A stretch of DNA of 64,000 bases from Clitoria ternatea (Eukaryota > Streptophyta > Magnoliopsida > Fabales > Fabaceae). The notes beneath the pieces are model-generated. The model was not told where the DNA came from. It saw nothing but the letters and a program-made list of their open reading frames with translations, and made no database searches. The position numbers and the translations under genes are program-made. Every line of letters begins with the position of its first letter. The first letter of the stretch is position 1. The stretch spans positions 104,920,501-104,984,500 of the forward strand of contig CM075669.1 of NCBI GenBank assembly GCA_037962975.1, given 5' to 3'. Positions 20,985 through 32,848 of this stretch are shown here, piece by piece.

Positions 20985-23348
20985 GTGACCCTTCATTATT
21001 TCATCGTTTATCTCATCTTTCAAGACTTCCTCATTGGAATCCACATAGACACCCATGGTTCTTAATATTTTCACAATTCAATACCGATCATATCCATTTA
21101 ATCATCATGGTTAATAATAATCAACACAGCCAATTAATCATATACATATCAATAAAAATATATATAAAACAAATATATAAACATTAAAGCATCTTAATTT
21201 AACAGCAATTCCCGAACCTGCCCTTGGAAAGGTAAGGACCAGAAGTACCTTAGCCTTTCCAAACACTCGGTTCCCCCCCAGAATACCAGAGAATATACCC
21301 CCCTGACCTTGATGGAGAATCTTATATTAGTTGAGGACGTTCTCTTATTGTCCTTGCTTCAGCTCACGGTGACTTGACGGAGAAAAGGAAAATGAGAGAG
21401 AGAGACTTCATAAATTTTTGTTTGTTGGAAACAAGATGTGGCATCGATTTAATAATGCAAAAGACAAGTGGGGGACAAGCTTTTTCATAATTGGATTATA
21501 GTGGGATGTTAGGTGCATTAATTGTGGTATTAATTGAGGTTTTAGATAAGAAAATGAGCTGTATTGTTGTCTATTTTCGCCGCCTACGTACAGGAGCTTG
21601 TATGATTGAATTAGATATATTATAATATGTAAAAGATGATATGATTGGAGTAAAGTGTGCAAGTTTCGCTGCATGTGGCTCGTCCGTGATAACCTTTTGC
21701 ATGAACTAGTGGACCGATCACTAAGTGAGGATGCTCCTTCCAGCATGAGCGAACCTTTTCAAAACCGGTTAGGAATAGCGCCACTATCCCAACCCTGATC
21801 CAGTCGGGTTCTATTAATCATGTCCCCTATCAATTCGGACACTGTTTGGGCATATCTCTTTCCGAGAAGTTTCAGAGCCTCTTTCATTCAGAATTGCTTC
21901 ACTCAGAAGGGACTCGCTCGGAAATGTTTCTGCTTGAAACACTCGGTCAACTTTTCCTTCCTCGGAAGTGACTCACTCGGAAATATCTCACCCGGACCCA
22001 TTCAGAAATATCTCACTCGGATATATATATCTATCTGAAAAGTGTTCTTTTAAAGTCAGAGCCACTTTTCATTTAGAATTGATTCACTCGCGAATTCTCC
22101 ACTCGGATATATCTCTGCCCGAAAAGTACGAAGTCAAAGTCTTTCTTCACTCAAAAGTATTTCTCTCGGAAGTGCGTCACTCGAAAATCTTTCAACCGAA
22201 AGGATCATTCGGAGTTGAAGTTCAGTCCTCTCAGAAATGTTTTCACTTGGGAGTATCACTCGGAGTCGAAGGCAATCTCGAAGACAAACCGAGCACAAGC
22301 TCTCGGCAACTTTGAATATGGACCCGAGCACAGGCTCTAGGCAATCTTTAAGACACCCCAGTACGAATAGAATGAAGGGGTTCATCACTCAGATATTTAC
22401 TTCCCCTGGAAACTTTTCACTCAGAAACGTATTCATTTGAAGTCAAAGTCTCTGTCCAGAAGTACTTCCCCTAAAAATGACTCACTCGGTATATTTCAAT
22501 CGGTGCCATACCACGCAGAAATCAAAAATATCTCACAGTGTTATCCCACTTGGAAATGTCTCACTCGGTACTATCCCACACGGAAGTGTCGCATTCGGAG
22601 GCACCCCATTTGGGAAAGTTACACTCAACTCGGAGATAACCTACTCGGATATTTACTACTCGGAAATATCTCAGTCCGAGAAGTACTCATTCAAAATCAA
22701 AGTTTTTCTTTATCCAGAAGTACTTCTCTCGGAAACATTTCACTCGGAGACATTTCATTCGGGAACGAGTCACTCGAAGACGTTTAACTCGGAAACGTTT
22801 CACTCGGAGACGTTTCATTTGGAGATGTTTCATTCGGAGACGTTTTATTCGGAAACGAGTCACTCGGAGACGATTCACTCGAAGACGTTTGACTCGGAAA
22901 TATTTCATTCGGAAACGAGTCACTCGTAGACGTTGCACTCAGAAATGATTCACTCGGAGACACTCTACCCGGAAGTATGGAACTTTGAAGCGTCTTTACC
23001 CGAAAGGTGCTCATTCGAAGTCAGAGCCCCTTCCACTCAGAAGTGGTTCTCTCGGACACACTTCTCTCGGACACACCTCACTCGGAAACATAACCTTCAC
23101 TCAGAATTTCTCTCGGTCATACCTAACTCAGAAACAGATTCCTTTCTTCACTCGGATAGTCTTATCTCAGACATGATTCACTCAGAAATTTCTTGCTCAA
23201 TAATATTTTACTCGGTAATGTCCCAATCAAAGTGCTACCGGAAGTTAGTATCAAAGAAAGTATTTTATTTACTTATTATCACTTACAGAACTTCCATACT
23301 TCAAAATTTACAAGGTTAAGACTGCTTACTAAAAATAGGGGTGTTACA
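20985..23348 (-). mobile_element. E3: - strand LTR and leader of an unidentified element, cut by E1
   Basis: On minus an LTR-like sequence begins tgtaacaccc at 23348. A U3-like part follows, rich in ccgagtga words (to about 21830), then AT-rich leader-like sequence. A possible start of a reading frame at 21056 (MGVYVDSNEEVLKDEINDE) is cut after 24 codons where E1 inserted (gtgac). No PBS or coding domain confirms the family. The LTR start and motif word resemble the Tekay-like piece in E8. Confidence 0.4.
22726..22980 (-). repeat. Phased 15-bp tandem array of the CACTCGG word
   Basis: Seventeen consecutive 15-bp units without a single indel. On plus the consensus is cactcggagacgttt; variants end in acgagt. 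Outside the array the same word is dispersed irregularly at 21890-23220. Frames such as 22477-22929 arise from the period being a multiple of three and are not called genes. Confidence 0.85.
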
Positions 23349-23930
23349 CTTAACCTAGAGGTTGAGCTTTGATACCAAATACAGGTTCATAGGTACACAT
23401 ACTAGAAAGGGGGTTGAATAATGCCACTTTAAATTTTTTTTGTAAAACTTTTCAAACACAGCTCTTCAAACACCTGCCTAAGTTTTCTCAAAGCCTTAGT
23501 TGAAAACATAAAACTATTTATCAAAATAGATCAAATATTCGTTTGAGTCTTCAGATACCTGTCTGAGTCTTAAGATACTCGTCTGAGTCTTTAAACACCA
23601 GTCTGAGTCTTTAGACACCTTTTTGAGTTTCTGTAAACTTAGTTAAGAAAACAAGGCTTAGCACAATGTTTAAACATTTATCTAAGTTTTGACAAGCTTT
23701 TTTTAAGACAGACAAAATTTTAAGCTAAAAGTAGTTTTAAAGAAGGAAATTAACGCATAGAAAATATTATACTGGTTCACCTCAAAGCAAAAGACTATGT
23801 CTAGTCCCTATTTATCCCAACTGAAGTTTTATGGAGTAGATCCACTCAACAATGTCCATAGTACTATGATACAAGTATTCTTTCTTCACTTAGTCTCTTC
23901 AGGCTAATTTATAATAATCAGTTGTTAGAA
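23349..23930 (-). repeat. Ty1/copia LTR end and PBS, antisense fragment
   Basis: On minus the sequence reads ...aaccccctttctagtatgtg...gaacctg then tttggtatcaaagctc, a Met-type PBS (about 23377-23362) of copia elements. The LTR-like part lies at higher coordinates and includes gaaccagtataa (minus), which is also present on plus at 26841. E3 abuts it at 23348. Boundaries are approximate. Confidence 0.45.
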
Positions 23931-26300
23931 CCAAGTCTGTTTAATAAAGGACTATGGAGTTTTGAAAATATTACTTATAGACCCCAAGATTTGTTAATAA
24001 CATAGATCAAGGCCTTTGTTTAAATAAAGTTTTCATATGTGTTATTTAACCATTCTATTTAAGTGTTTCATGTAAATTCCTGAAATTTATAAAATGATTA
24101 ATTGAAAGGGATAAATGGTCCTAAAAATTTAGAAATAATTAAATGGGGATTATTATGGATATTCATAATTTATTGAGACTTAATGAGATGAAATTATACC
24201 CGATTAAAATATGGGTGTCACACTAAGTATCTCTGACTGAGGTACTGTTGGTCAGGGATGTTAAGAATATTATAGGAAATCCGAATATATATTTAGAATA
24301 ATATTGAACCCAGACTGAGATCCTGTTTGTTTTAAAACAAAGAAACTTTAAGTGAAGGGCAAAATGTTGAAGCTAAAACCCTACTCTCCCTTTCTTTTTT
24401 CACATTGGGTTCCCTTCTAAGGTAAACACACTTGCTTTCTTCTCTTCTTATCTCCTCACTCTCTTATTCATCTTCTTCTTTTTCTTAAAAACGTAAAAAA
24501 GGTTTTGTGCATCTCCCTCTTTCTATTTTTATTTGCATCATGGGCCATGAAGGAGATGGTATTGATTTGAAGCTCTCCTCCCTATCCTTAAAATTTTGTG
24601 CTACCTCTCCCTCTCTTAGCACCCACTATATTTTCTTGGCTTGAGGTAATTCCTCACCATTTATATTGAGTTTATGTCCTAGGTTATGGGATTTTGTGAT
24701 TAGGGGAATGTTTTAATGCATGAGGGTTGTTGTGGGAACCATTAAATAAGGAAACCCTAAGGTGGGATGTGTTAAATGTGAACTTTTATGTGAATTAATA
24801 AAGGTACACGAAAATGGCATGATTAATAGTGGGAAATGATGAATATTATTAGTGATTGTTGGGTTTTAATGGAACCCTAACTCTTGAAATTAGGGGAAAT
24901 GAGCGAGGATGTTATGAGAAATGATTTTAAGTGTAAACCCATGATAATTTATGTTTGGGTGTTGTTAATGATAATGGTTGTTGGTTTGATGAAACCCTAG
25001 CGCTAAGAATTTGGGGAAAAACATGTAATGTTGAATGAAGAGTTGATTTAAATAGAAATGTATGATAATTAGTGTACGGGTATCATTCAATGTTTTGGGA
25101 GAATATTTAGTGATGATAAGAGATCACAATAATGATGTTGGATGATATTAATGATGATAGATAACCATTAGTGATGGAAACTATAAAATGAAGTTAATAT
25201 GAGATACGTAGGAATAAATGTGAATACCCAAAATCATAGTGGTTATGATGGATTAATGAAATAAAATTATGGTTGATGAGGTCTTAGACCATGATGAGTG
25301 CCATTTGGATTTATTGATTAATGATGGTTTATTAGAGGCTAAGATAACCATGTTGAATCTTGGGTGACAATGATGACATTCGGATGGTTTATGTAATATT
25401 GGATGCCCTTTTGATAAAGGATGTGATATTGTTGATGTTGGGTGTGACTTACCCTTAAGACTTAGAAAATCTTGGTTTTAGGAAAAGAATTCCTGAAACC
25501 TAACACAATTGTGTAAATTGGTACTTTGACAAGCTTAGGACTTGTTAATTAAGCTTTATGATATGTTAAAAAATGTTTATAATTGTGATGATGCCTTAAG
25601 ATAGCTTATTGATTGCATATATGTTGGTGTAGATGATATTCCGGGCAATGAGGCGGAATGATCAGGATATGCGAATCGTCGTTCTTCTCTTGAGGTAAGA
25701 GAGAAGTTTGCATTTCAAATGCATGATTTGAATAATTGATGATTAATGTATATGACAATGCTCATGTTTGCCTTACTATAGTTGTGTTAGTTGTGTGATG
25801 AATGTCATGCTTGGAAAATTATTGATTTTGAGAATCATATATGTAATTAATGACAATGAAAGTTTTTAAGTCTCTTTGATGGGCATGATTTATTTTTCGA
25901 TGGAAATCCATGAATGGGTGAATTGTTCAAAATGTTAGGTAGTGTTTATGATGTTCATGCAAAATTAAGGAACTAGTAGGGCTATATTGAGTCCTAGTAT
26001 GTTTGGATGCCATAGAATAGTTTCAATAGCGCCTATGCATGATTTAGAACTTGTAGAAATTGGAATGGGCCAATTCCATTGAGAATTGACCATTGAGTTG
26101 TACAAAAATACCTTAAAATGGGCTAAACGCATTTCTGTGCATAGGTCCCTTATTTTTGGGAATTTTTGAGTGCAGCCAGTGACTACATATCATAAATGAT
26201 GTATATTGGGTGGTGTTACGTGGTGTTAAAGTTTGGTGGCTATTGGATTTCATATGAAGAAGTTAGGGGGGTTAGAAGTTAGAAAATTATGTATTTTCTA
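23931..26300. other. Decayed AT-rich non-coding sequence
   Basis: No frame above background. At 24211-24222 the minus strand reads tgtgacacccat followed by AT-rich sequence, like the start of another LTR. Around 24380-24520 there is a pyrimidine-rich leader-like stretch. At 25640-25700 comes a short GC-richer block ending in gaggtaagag. I cannot assign it to a named family. Confidence 0.4.
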
Positions 26301-26982
26301 CATTATGCAATAAATTTGCTATCATGAATCGATTCATGATTGTCCTTAAATCGATTCATGAGCGTCAGGAATGGTTTGAATTGATTCACATATCCCCTTG
26401 AATAGATTCAGGAACTGCCGGAATGGCTTGAATCGATATACATGAGTATTGAATCGATTCAAGAGGTTTTATTTTCACTGTTCACAAATACCTCCATCGT
26501 TTATTCTTCTTCTAGCAGATCTTGGTCTTGTGTCATTTGTAATTCAATGTTCTATCTCTTAATTGTTTATCTTTCAAAAACTAAGTTCTGTTTTATTCCT
26601 TACAATTCTGTCTATAAAAGTCTGGTGTGTTGCTAGCCTTAGTAAGTATGACAAACACTATTAGTCTGAAAAGGCTTTCAAAAGAATATTTGCGTTTAAG
26701 CCATTATTGTAAACTAGAAGTGGCTGGAGTCAAGGATATATATGGCACTGGTCTGGTGCTTTTATTGTAAAGAAAAATTTACAATAGTGAAAATCTTTCA
26801 AGTTAGAAGGAACTAGACGTAGCTTCTATGTTAGAAGTGAACCAGTATAAATTCTCTGTGTTGATTTCTTTCTCTTACTCCTTTAAAAGTTTACTTTGCA
26901 CAATTTGATTGCTCATTCAATATTCCACAAGAAGAGTCTCTAACTTATTCTACCCCTTTCTAAGTCAGACTCTGAACCATCA
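26301..26982 (+). repeat. E4: Ty1/copia 5' LTR (promoter and U5 part)
   Basis: Ends accatca at 26982, just before an ttggtatcagg PBS. Upstream of a TATA box (ctataaaag, 26613-26621) lies a cluster of five or six copies of the inverted repeat TTGAATCGATTCAA at 26325-26470, in perfect and mutated forms. The left LTR boundary is not resolved. Confidence 0.6.
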
Positions 26983-26983
26983 A

Positions 26984-26995
26984 TTGGTATCAGGC
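26984..26995 (+). promoter_or_regulatory. E4 copia primer binding site
   Basis: ttggtatcaggc directly after the LTR end. It matches the Met-initiator type PBS (tggtatcagagc) used by most copia elements, with an internal change. Confidence 0.65.
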
Positions 26996-27042
26996 TTGTC
27001 CTTTGGGTTGATCATTCTCTTGAGTGAAAAGGATAAAGATCT

Positions 27043-27547
27043 ATGACAACATCTTAGAGTAATCACTTGATTGTTGAAGGATCATCAATCAATAGACCTC
27101 TTGCTTTCTTTAGAGAAGACTATCCATACTAGAAGGATAGAATGGAAATATTCATAAAATCTACCCAGTACAGTTTATGGACAGTCACAATTAATGGTGA
27201 CTATGAGGCTCCAGTTAATGGTGATGGAAAGCTCAAATCTGAAGATGAGTGGACCTTGTTGGAAATCAAACAGATAGAGATTAATGCCAAGGCCAGATTC
27301 CTTCTTATTTGTGTTCTTAGCAAATCAGAGTAAAATAAATTATTCAGCTACAAGTCAGCTAAAGAAGTCTAGGATGCTCTTAAGCGCAATTGTTAAGGTA
27401 CCTCCAATGTTAAAAGATATAAGAGAATACGATTAACAAAACAATATGATACTTTCAAGATAGAGGAACATGAGAGTATAGATGAAATGTTTTGAAGACT
27501 CCAGACTCAACTGAAGGTTCTTGGAACCACTCCTTCGGTAGAAGATT
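27043..27547 (+). pseudogene. gag: E4 copia gag fragment, broken and cut by E5
   Basis: From an ATG at 27043 the frame reads as a copia gag N-terminus: NRPLAFFREDYPY, then (after a stop) DRMEIFIKSTQYSLW, INGDYEAP and DEWTLLEIKQIEINAKA. At least four in-frame stops follow. The gene ends where the E5 LTR starts at 27548. Target sequence left of E5 is aagat (27543-27547). The remainder would lie beyond the right end of E5, outside the window. Confidence 0.7.
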
Positions 27548-28970
27548 GTTAGTCCTTAATTTATAGTTATTTTCATAATAAAAAATATGATAAAATAAAA
27601 TAAAAATTAGTTTAAATAGAAATAAAATTAGGTTTGATTGTAAATAAATGGAAGTTATTAAATTATGACTTGGCATGATCTATTTCTCTAATTTTTGTAG
27701 TGATTAATGAAGGCTAGAAGTGGAAAATTTATGCAAGTTAGAGGGTTGACATGTAGCATCAACCTCATGCTCAGCATCAGGATTTTGACCCTGATGCGTA
27801 GCATCAGGTGCTACGTGTACCCCACTAACAAGTGAGATTTCACTCAGAAAAAAGGGCCAAATAATTGTATATAATGGCCAATCCACTACAGACCAATAAC
27901 ATAAACACAATGGGGAACAAGGATTAATATTCTGTGCGTATTATTGGAACATAATCAGGAAAGATTAATGGAGTCTAAGTCAGAGACCTGACGTGTAGCA
28001 CCACATCCTTGCGTAGCGTCAGGTCCAAACTCTTCCACTATAAATAGGGCCATTTGCCAAGGGTTTCATCATCCCATAACATCCAATTCAGAGTATTCCA
28101 TCCTACTCTTAAGCTCTAAGTTGCAAAAATAGCTTCCATATACTTGAGATTAGTGTTTTAGGTCTATTTTCCTTTCATGTTGTGAAGTCCTTTTTCAAAT
28201 TCAAGTTATTGCCCATCATGTCTCCACTTGTAAGTGTTGTTTTTACTTTCACCATGTGTAACTAATCTGTTTATGTTGGAATTGATGCCAATCTGTGAGT
28301 ATGATGTTGTGATTATGTATATTGCATGTTATGATTCAAGTTTCATATTAGTATTTCAATCTTTTATTAGTATGAACTTTAAACGGGAGAATACTTTTCA
28401 TGTGTGTTAAAATTACTTTTAACAGAAGTAAAAGTTAAAATTTCCTTAATATACCAATTACTAGGGATAGAGTTGGTAATTACTGTTGTGTTAAGGTCAA
28501 GGCTTAAAGCAAGTTTTTACTAAGAAAGCATCCGAGGGATCAGACTTTACGGTAACTATTTAGAATTTATTCAGAGGGATCAGGTTTAATGATTTTAAGT
28601 TGCAATGACATAAACTTGATAATTAAATATGTATATTTATAGTTACTTCGTTATATTTATAGTGTAGGGATCTTAATTCCAACATAGTTTGATATCTTAT
28701 TTTATATCTCAAGTACTGGAACTGTTATTTTGAACTGTTATTTTTACAGTTATTTTCTAGATAGTTTTATAATTTTACATTACTTTTGATCAATGTATAA
28801 ATCAATCTTGGAATTTATGAATAGTGTACAAAATTGTATATGAAATATTCTTTTGTTAATAAGTATTGTTAAACTGTCTTTTACTGAAAACCATCAATTC
28901 TTGTGGGAACGGTATCTATAAATTTTGAAAACTACAATGATAAACTGGTGCACTTGTCAAACATTCAACA
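27548..28970 (+). repeat. E5 5' LTR with promoter
   Basis: 1423 bp, tgttagtcct...attcaaca. Motif copies of the GCGTAGCGTCAG family sit at about 27742-27825 and 27985-28030. TATA box tataaata at 28039-28046 starts 11 bp after the last motif, the same order as in E2. The partner LTR is outside the window. Confidence 0.85.
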
Positions 28971-28977
28971 AGTTTTT

Positions 28978-28995
28978 TGGCGCCGTCGTCGAGGA
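28978..28995 (+). promoter_or_regulatory. E5 primer binding site
   Basis: tggcgccgtcgtcgagga, 7 nt after the LTR end, close to the E2 PBS. Confidence 0.85.
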
Positions 28996-29164
28996 TTAAT
29001 TTGATTTTCAATAACAGTAAATTTAAAATTACTGTGGTAAAATTTCTTTACTTTTTCACTTAGGTAAATTTTCATTTTTACTTTTTGTTCATACAATTAT
29101 CTACTCACTTTTACTTCTTCTTTAATTATTCTTGTTACACTAACCTTTTCTATTTAGTTTATGT

Positions 29165-31164
29165 ATGCAAACTCGATCTTCTGCATGAAGACTCTTCTTT
29201 GATCTTGAGATCAAGAAATTTGTAAAAAAACTTAGATATTTGAAATTCAAAACATAAACTACTTCTTCTTCAACTCCATCTTCTTTTCATAACTTTGAAA
29301 ATTTTAAAATGGCTGGAGAACAATGAAGATAGATTTTGGGATAGTTTGCCACTATTCATGGACAACCTTGTGTATCAGGAATGTTTTAAGGACTTGTTGC
29401 AGCAGTAGAGATTAAACCTGCTACATTGAATATAATTCAAAACAATCAATTCATTGGTTTAAATCATGAAGAACCGTATGAACAACTAATTGTTTTTTAT
29501 GAATTATACAACACGATTGGTTTTAAACCCAATCAAGAAAAATATGTGTACATGAAATTATTTCCTTTTCCTTTGGTTGGGAAGGCGAAAGAATGGTTTA
29601 AATCTTGTCCCTTTAGTAGTTTTACAAATCGGTCCGATGTTGAAAGAAAATTTTTGGAAAGGTTTTATTCCCCTTCTAAATATTTTGAAGCTATGACAAA
29701 CATTCACTCATTTTCATAAAACCATGATGAGTCACTAGGAGAAGTGTAGGAACTATTCAAAGCATTGCTAAGAAAGTGTCTAAACCATAATTTGGGTGAT
29801 GGTGGAAAGGTAAGAATCGTTTATCATGGTTTATTGCGTTAGTTTAAGATGATGTTAGATGCCTGTGCAGGTGGTTCATTAATGAATAAAACAACTGAGG
29901 AGGCAATAGCTATAATGGAGTCCATTCCCACTAGTGAAAGACAAGCAAAACATGAGAGAGGTAATGTTTCCAGGAAGCCAGGTATGTTAGAGTTAGGAAT
30001 GAATGATGCGGTCCTAGCTCAACAAAAATTATTGACACAACAAATTAAAGCAATGAGCAAGCAATTGCAAAAACTACAAATCGCTCAAGTGTCATCACAA
30101 CCTTCTGCTTAGTTGAAACAATGCATACATTGTATGGGTGAACAACCTTGTGGATATTATACACCTAATGATAATGAACCTGAGTAAGCCAACTTTTTGA
30201 ATAACTAGAGACAGCCTGTTGGTAATTTTCCTTTTTATTCTGATAATTATTTTTTTAACAATTACCAACAAGGCTGGAAGAATCAAAATTTTGGCTGGAA
30301 GCAAGAAGCTGGACCTTTCAACAGACCTCCCAACAACTAGTTTCCATAATAACCACTTCATGATCAGAATGCTAGGCTGACAAGGATAGAAGACTCTATC
30401 CAATAATTACTACAATATATGCAAACGAATGAAGCCACACAAAATGAAAAGTTTTAGTTTTTCTACCAATACTCAAAACTCAAGGGAACAATGTAAAGCT
30501 ATTTTCATTAAGAGTGGTAAAATTATAGGAACTGATTGTAAAGAAAGTTGTACAGAGAGTAAAGAAAAAGAAAAGAATGAAGAAGAAAAGAAAGAAAAAA
30601 AGAGTGAAGAAAAAGAAAATAAAGAAATAAAAGAAAAACAAAAACAAAAACAAGAACAAAAAAGAAAAAAAATAATATATGGGTTAGACATCTCCAGTCA
30701 GGGATTTGCCTTATCCCTATGCACCTTCAAGAAAGGATAAGGAAAGAGAGTATAAAAGATTCCTTAAGATTTTTAAGCAGTTACAAATAAACATTCCATT
30801 CTCTGAGTCATTGGAATAAATTCCAACATATGCAAAGTTTATGAAGGAACTACTCACAAAGAAAAGGAGGGATAATGAAGCGATTGTAGAGCTCGAAGCA
30901 GGTTATAGCGCAATCTTACAATATAACGTGTTGGAAAAGTCGAAGGACCCCGGAAGTTTAACCATTCCTATTTCCATTGGAAGTGTAAATATTGGAAATG
31001 CTTTATTAGACCTAGGGGCTAACATCAATTTAATGTCCCTAAGTATGATGAAGCGTATTGGTGATCTTGATCCGCAAAGGACAAATATGACTCTACAACT
31101 AGCAGATCGCTCAATCAAAAAACTCTATGGGATAATGAAAGATGTACTTGCGAAGGTGGACAAG
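29165..31164 (+). pseudogene. gag: E5 gag and first half of protease, broken
   Basis: Colinear with the intact E2 protein: MQTRSS start, gag core (NIIQNNQFIGLNHEEPYEQL, AKEWFKSCPFSSF, ERKFLERFYSPSKYFEAM), a zinc region with CIHCMGEQPCGYY (last Cys lost), a Lys/Glu-rich linker (30545-30680) and the protease start LLDLGANINLM. Stops interrupt it, among them 29342-29344, 29387-29389, 29717-29719, 29840-29842 and 30110-30112. There is at least one frameshift between 30112 and 30841. Most of these stops replace a Gln codon of E2. E6 interrupts the protease at 31164. Confidence 0.85.
31160..31164. other. E6 target site duplication, left copy (acaag)
   Basis: acaag here and at 60356-60360 flank E6 exactly at its TG/CA ends. 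The E5 protease continues in order across the two sides. Confidence 0.9.
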
Positions 31165-32685
31165 TGATAAATGTGCATTGTGTTTTGTTTTTGGTTATTT
31201 TTAGGTCTAGTTTTTAGGGTTTTTGCATATTGTTTCTGCCTGATTCCCTTGATTTTGATTTCTTTCCACTATTACTGCTTGGTTATTCCTATTTTTGTAG
31301 GATTAATGATGTTCTAGGTCTATTTTAAGGAGAAATGGAAAAGTGGATGAAAGAAGAGATCTTTGAGACCCTTAGGAGTGCATATTGGCAAGGTTAGAGG
31401 AAACCACTGCTAGTGGTTGTACCACTGGCAGTGGTTAGCACTAGAAAAGAGAAAATTGGTGGCAAAACCCATCACTGGCCATGGTTGGCTCTATTTAAGG
31501 GAAAAACATCATCAACATCACCACCACTAGCCGTGGTGGCTACCACTACCAGTGGTTGGCACTATAGAGCAAAGTAAAGCAAGTCAGAACCCACTACTGG
31601 CCGTGGTTACCCACCACTGGCCGCGGTTACCCACCACTGGACGTGGTTACCCACCACTAGCCGTGGTTATCCATCAGTGGCCGTGGTTATCCCCTACGAG
31701 GCCCAAATCTTTTAATTGTTTAGGGATTTAAATGGGCATTCTAGGGGATTTCGAGGGATCTCTCTGGATAGACAGATTTTGACACACCTTTTGGGGAGAT
31801 TTAGAAGAACTCTTTGGGAAGATTTTATTGGGAATCAAGAGTCAAATTCATCAAGGGAAAATCAAATCTACATATTTGGGAGGAGGAATTAACAATCTTA
31901 GTGAGAACTAATTTTCTAAATCCCTAGTTTACACTTTTGATATCTTTTATGTTTGGCATTTATTTTATGATGTGTGACATGTTGACAACAATCCTTATGG
32001 CCTTATGGCACACTAAACTCTTTTCTTGAGGCTAAGGATGTAGTATGCCTACGTGTTACAATTAATTATTCTTCGTATTCCAAATCATATGATTTCAATC
32101 TCTATTCAATTTATGTATGCCTAATGCTTCTGCAAGACTTAGAGATAAGCATAGATGATCACAAATTATATGGGTAATCGAGAGATTGCCATGTAATTCA
32201 AAAATACATATATTGAACCTATGATTTTGATTTACGATGGTAAGCAAAATTGGTTGAAGGATTAATCGGATTTCCATAGAACGTAAAGGGCCTAATTAAT
32301 AAATTGAACGTGGTTCTTTAGGAGTTAGGCACGTTAATAGGCTTTCGAGAGAAAGGTATTAATTAACTTAGGGGAATTTGCCTTAGGAACGAAATCATAT
32401 AATTGGATAGGTGAGTAACCTTTAATTTTGATACTGGTATATGAACCCTTAATACCCCAAGATTTACCTTTGATTCAATTTCCCAAACTTGCTCTGATTT
32501 GTTTTTACAAAAGTCATTGAATTTTCTGTTCTCTGATTTACTATTTATAATCATTTGGGTAACTCATTTTAATCAATTCCACTAGATAACTGAATCACCA
32601 TTATAACTAGTACTTGGGCACAATCCTTATGGGAACGATATCTTTTTATTACTTCGATACCCCGTGCGCTTGCGGTTGGCTATCA
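31165..32685 (+). repeat. E6 5' LTR
   Basis: tgataaatgt...ggctatca. Between 31390 and 31700 it carries about ten copies of the imperfect inverted repeat ACCAC-TGGCC-GTGGT, followed by TATA-like gatttaaatggg (31725-31736). The same order is found in the right LTR and before the E6 second ORF. The remaining part is AT-rich leader. Confidence 0.85.
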
Positions 32686-32691
32686 AGTTTT

Positions 32692-32709
32692 TGGTGCCAT
32701 TGCCGAGGA
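32692..32709 (+). promoter_or_regulatory. E6 primer binding site
   Basis: tggtgccattgccgagga, 6 nt after the LTR; Asp-type Athila PBS with changes. Confidence 0.8.
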
Positions 32710-32848
32710 TTGTGTTTTCCCTAATATTGGCTAAGCGGTGTTTGATTAGACTAGTCTACATTTTCTACATTTTTCAGTTTTATTTCAATTTTTCTGTAGA
32801 ATTACGCTTGTTTTTCTTTGTTGTTTATAAATTTGTGTAGGCCCTTTT

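Noticed and set aside
22437..23319. ORFs with His-Ser-Glu-Thr-Phe repeats
   Set aside because: Product of the 15-bp array, whose period is a multiple of three.
24540..25700. Possible host gene (pyrimidine-rich leader, GT-like sites)
   Set aside because: No frame longer than background on either strand; more like a decayed LTR leader.
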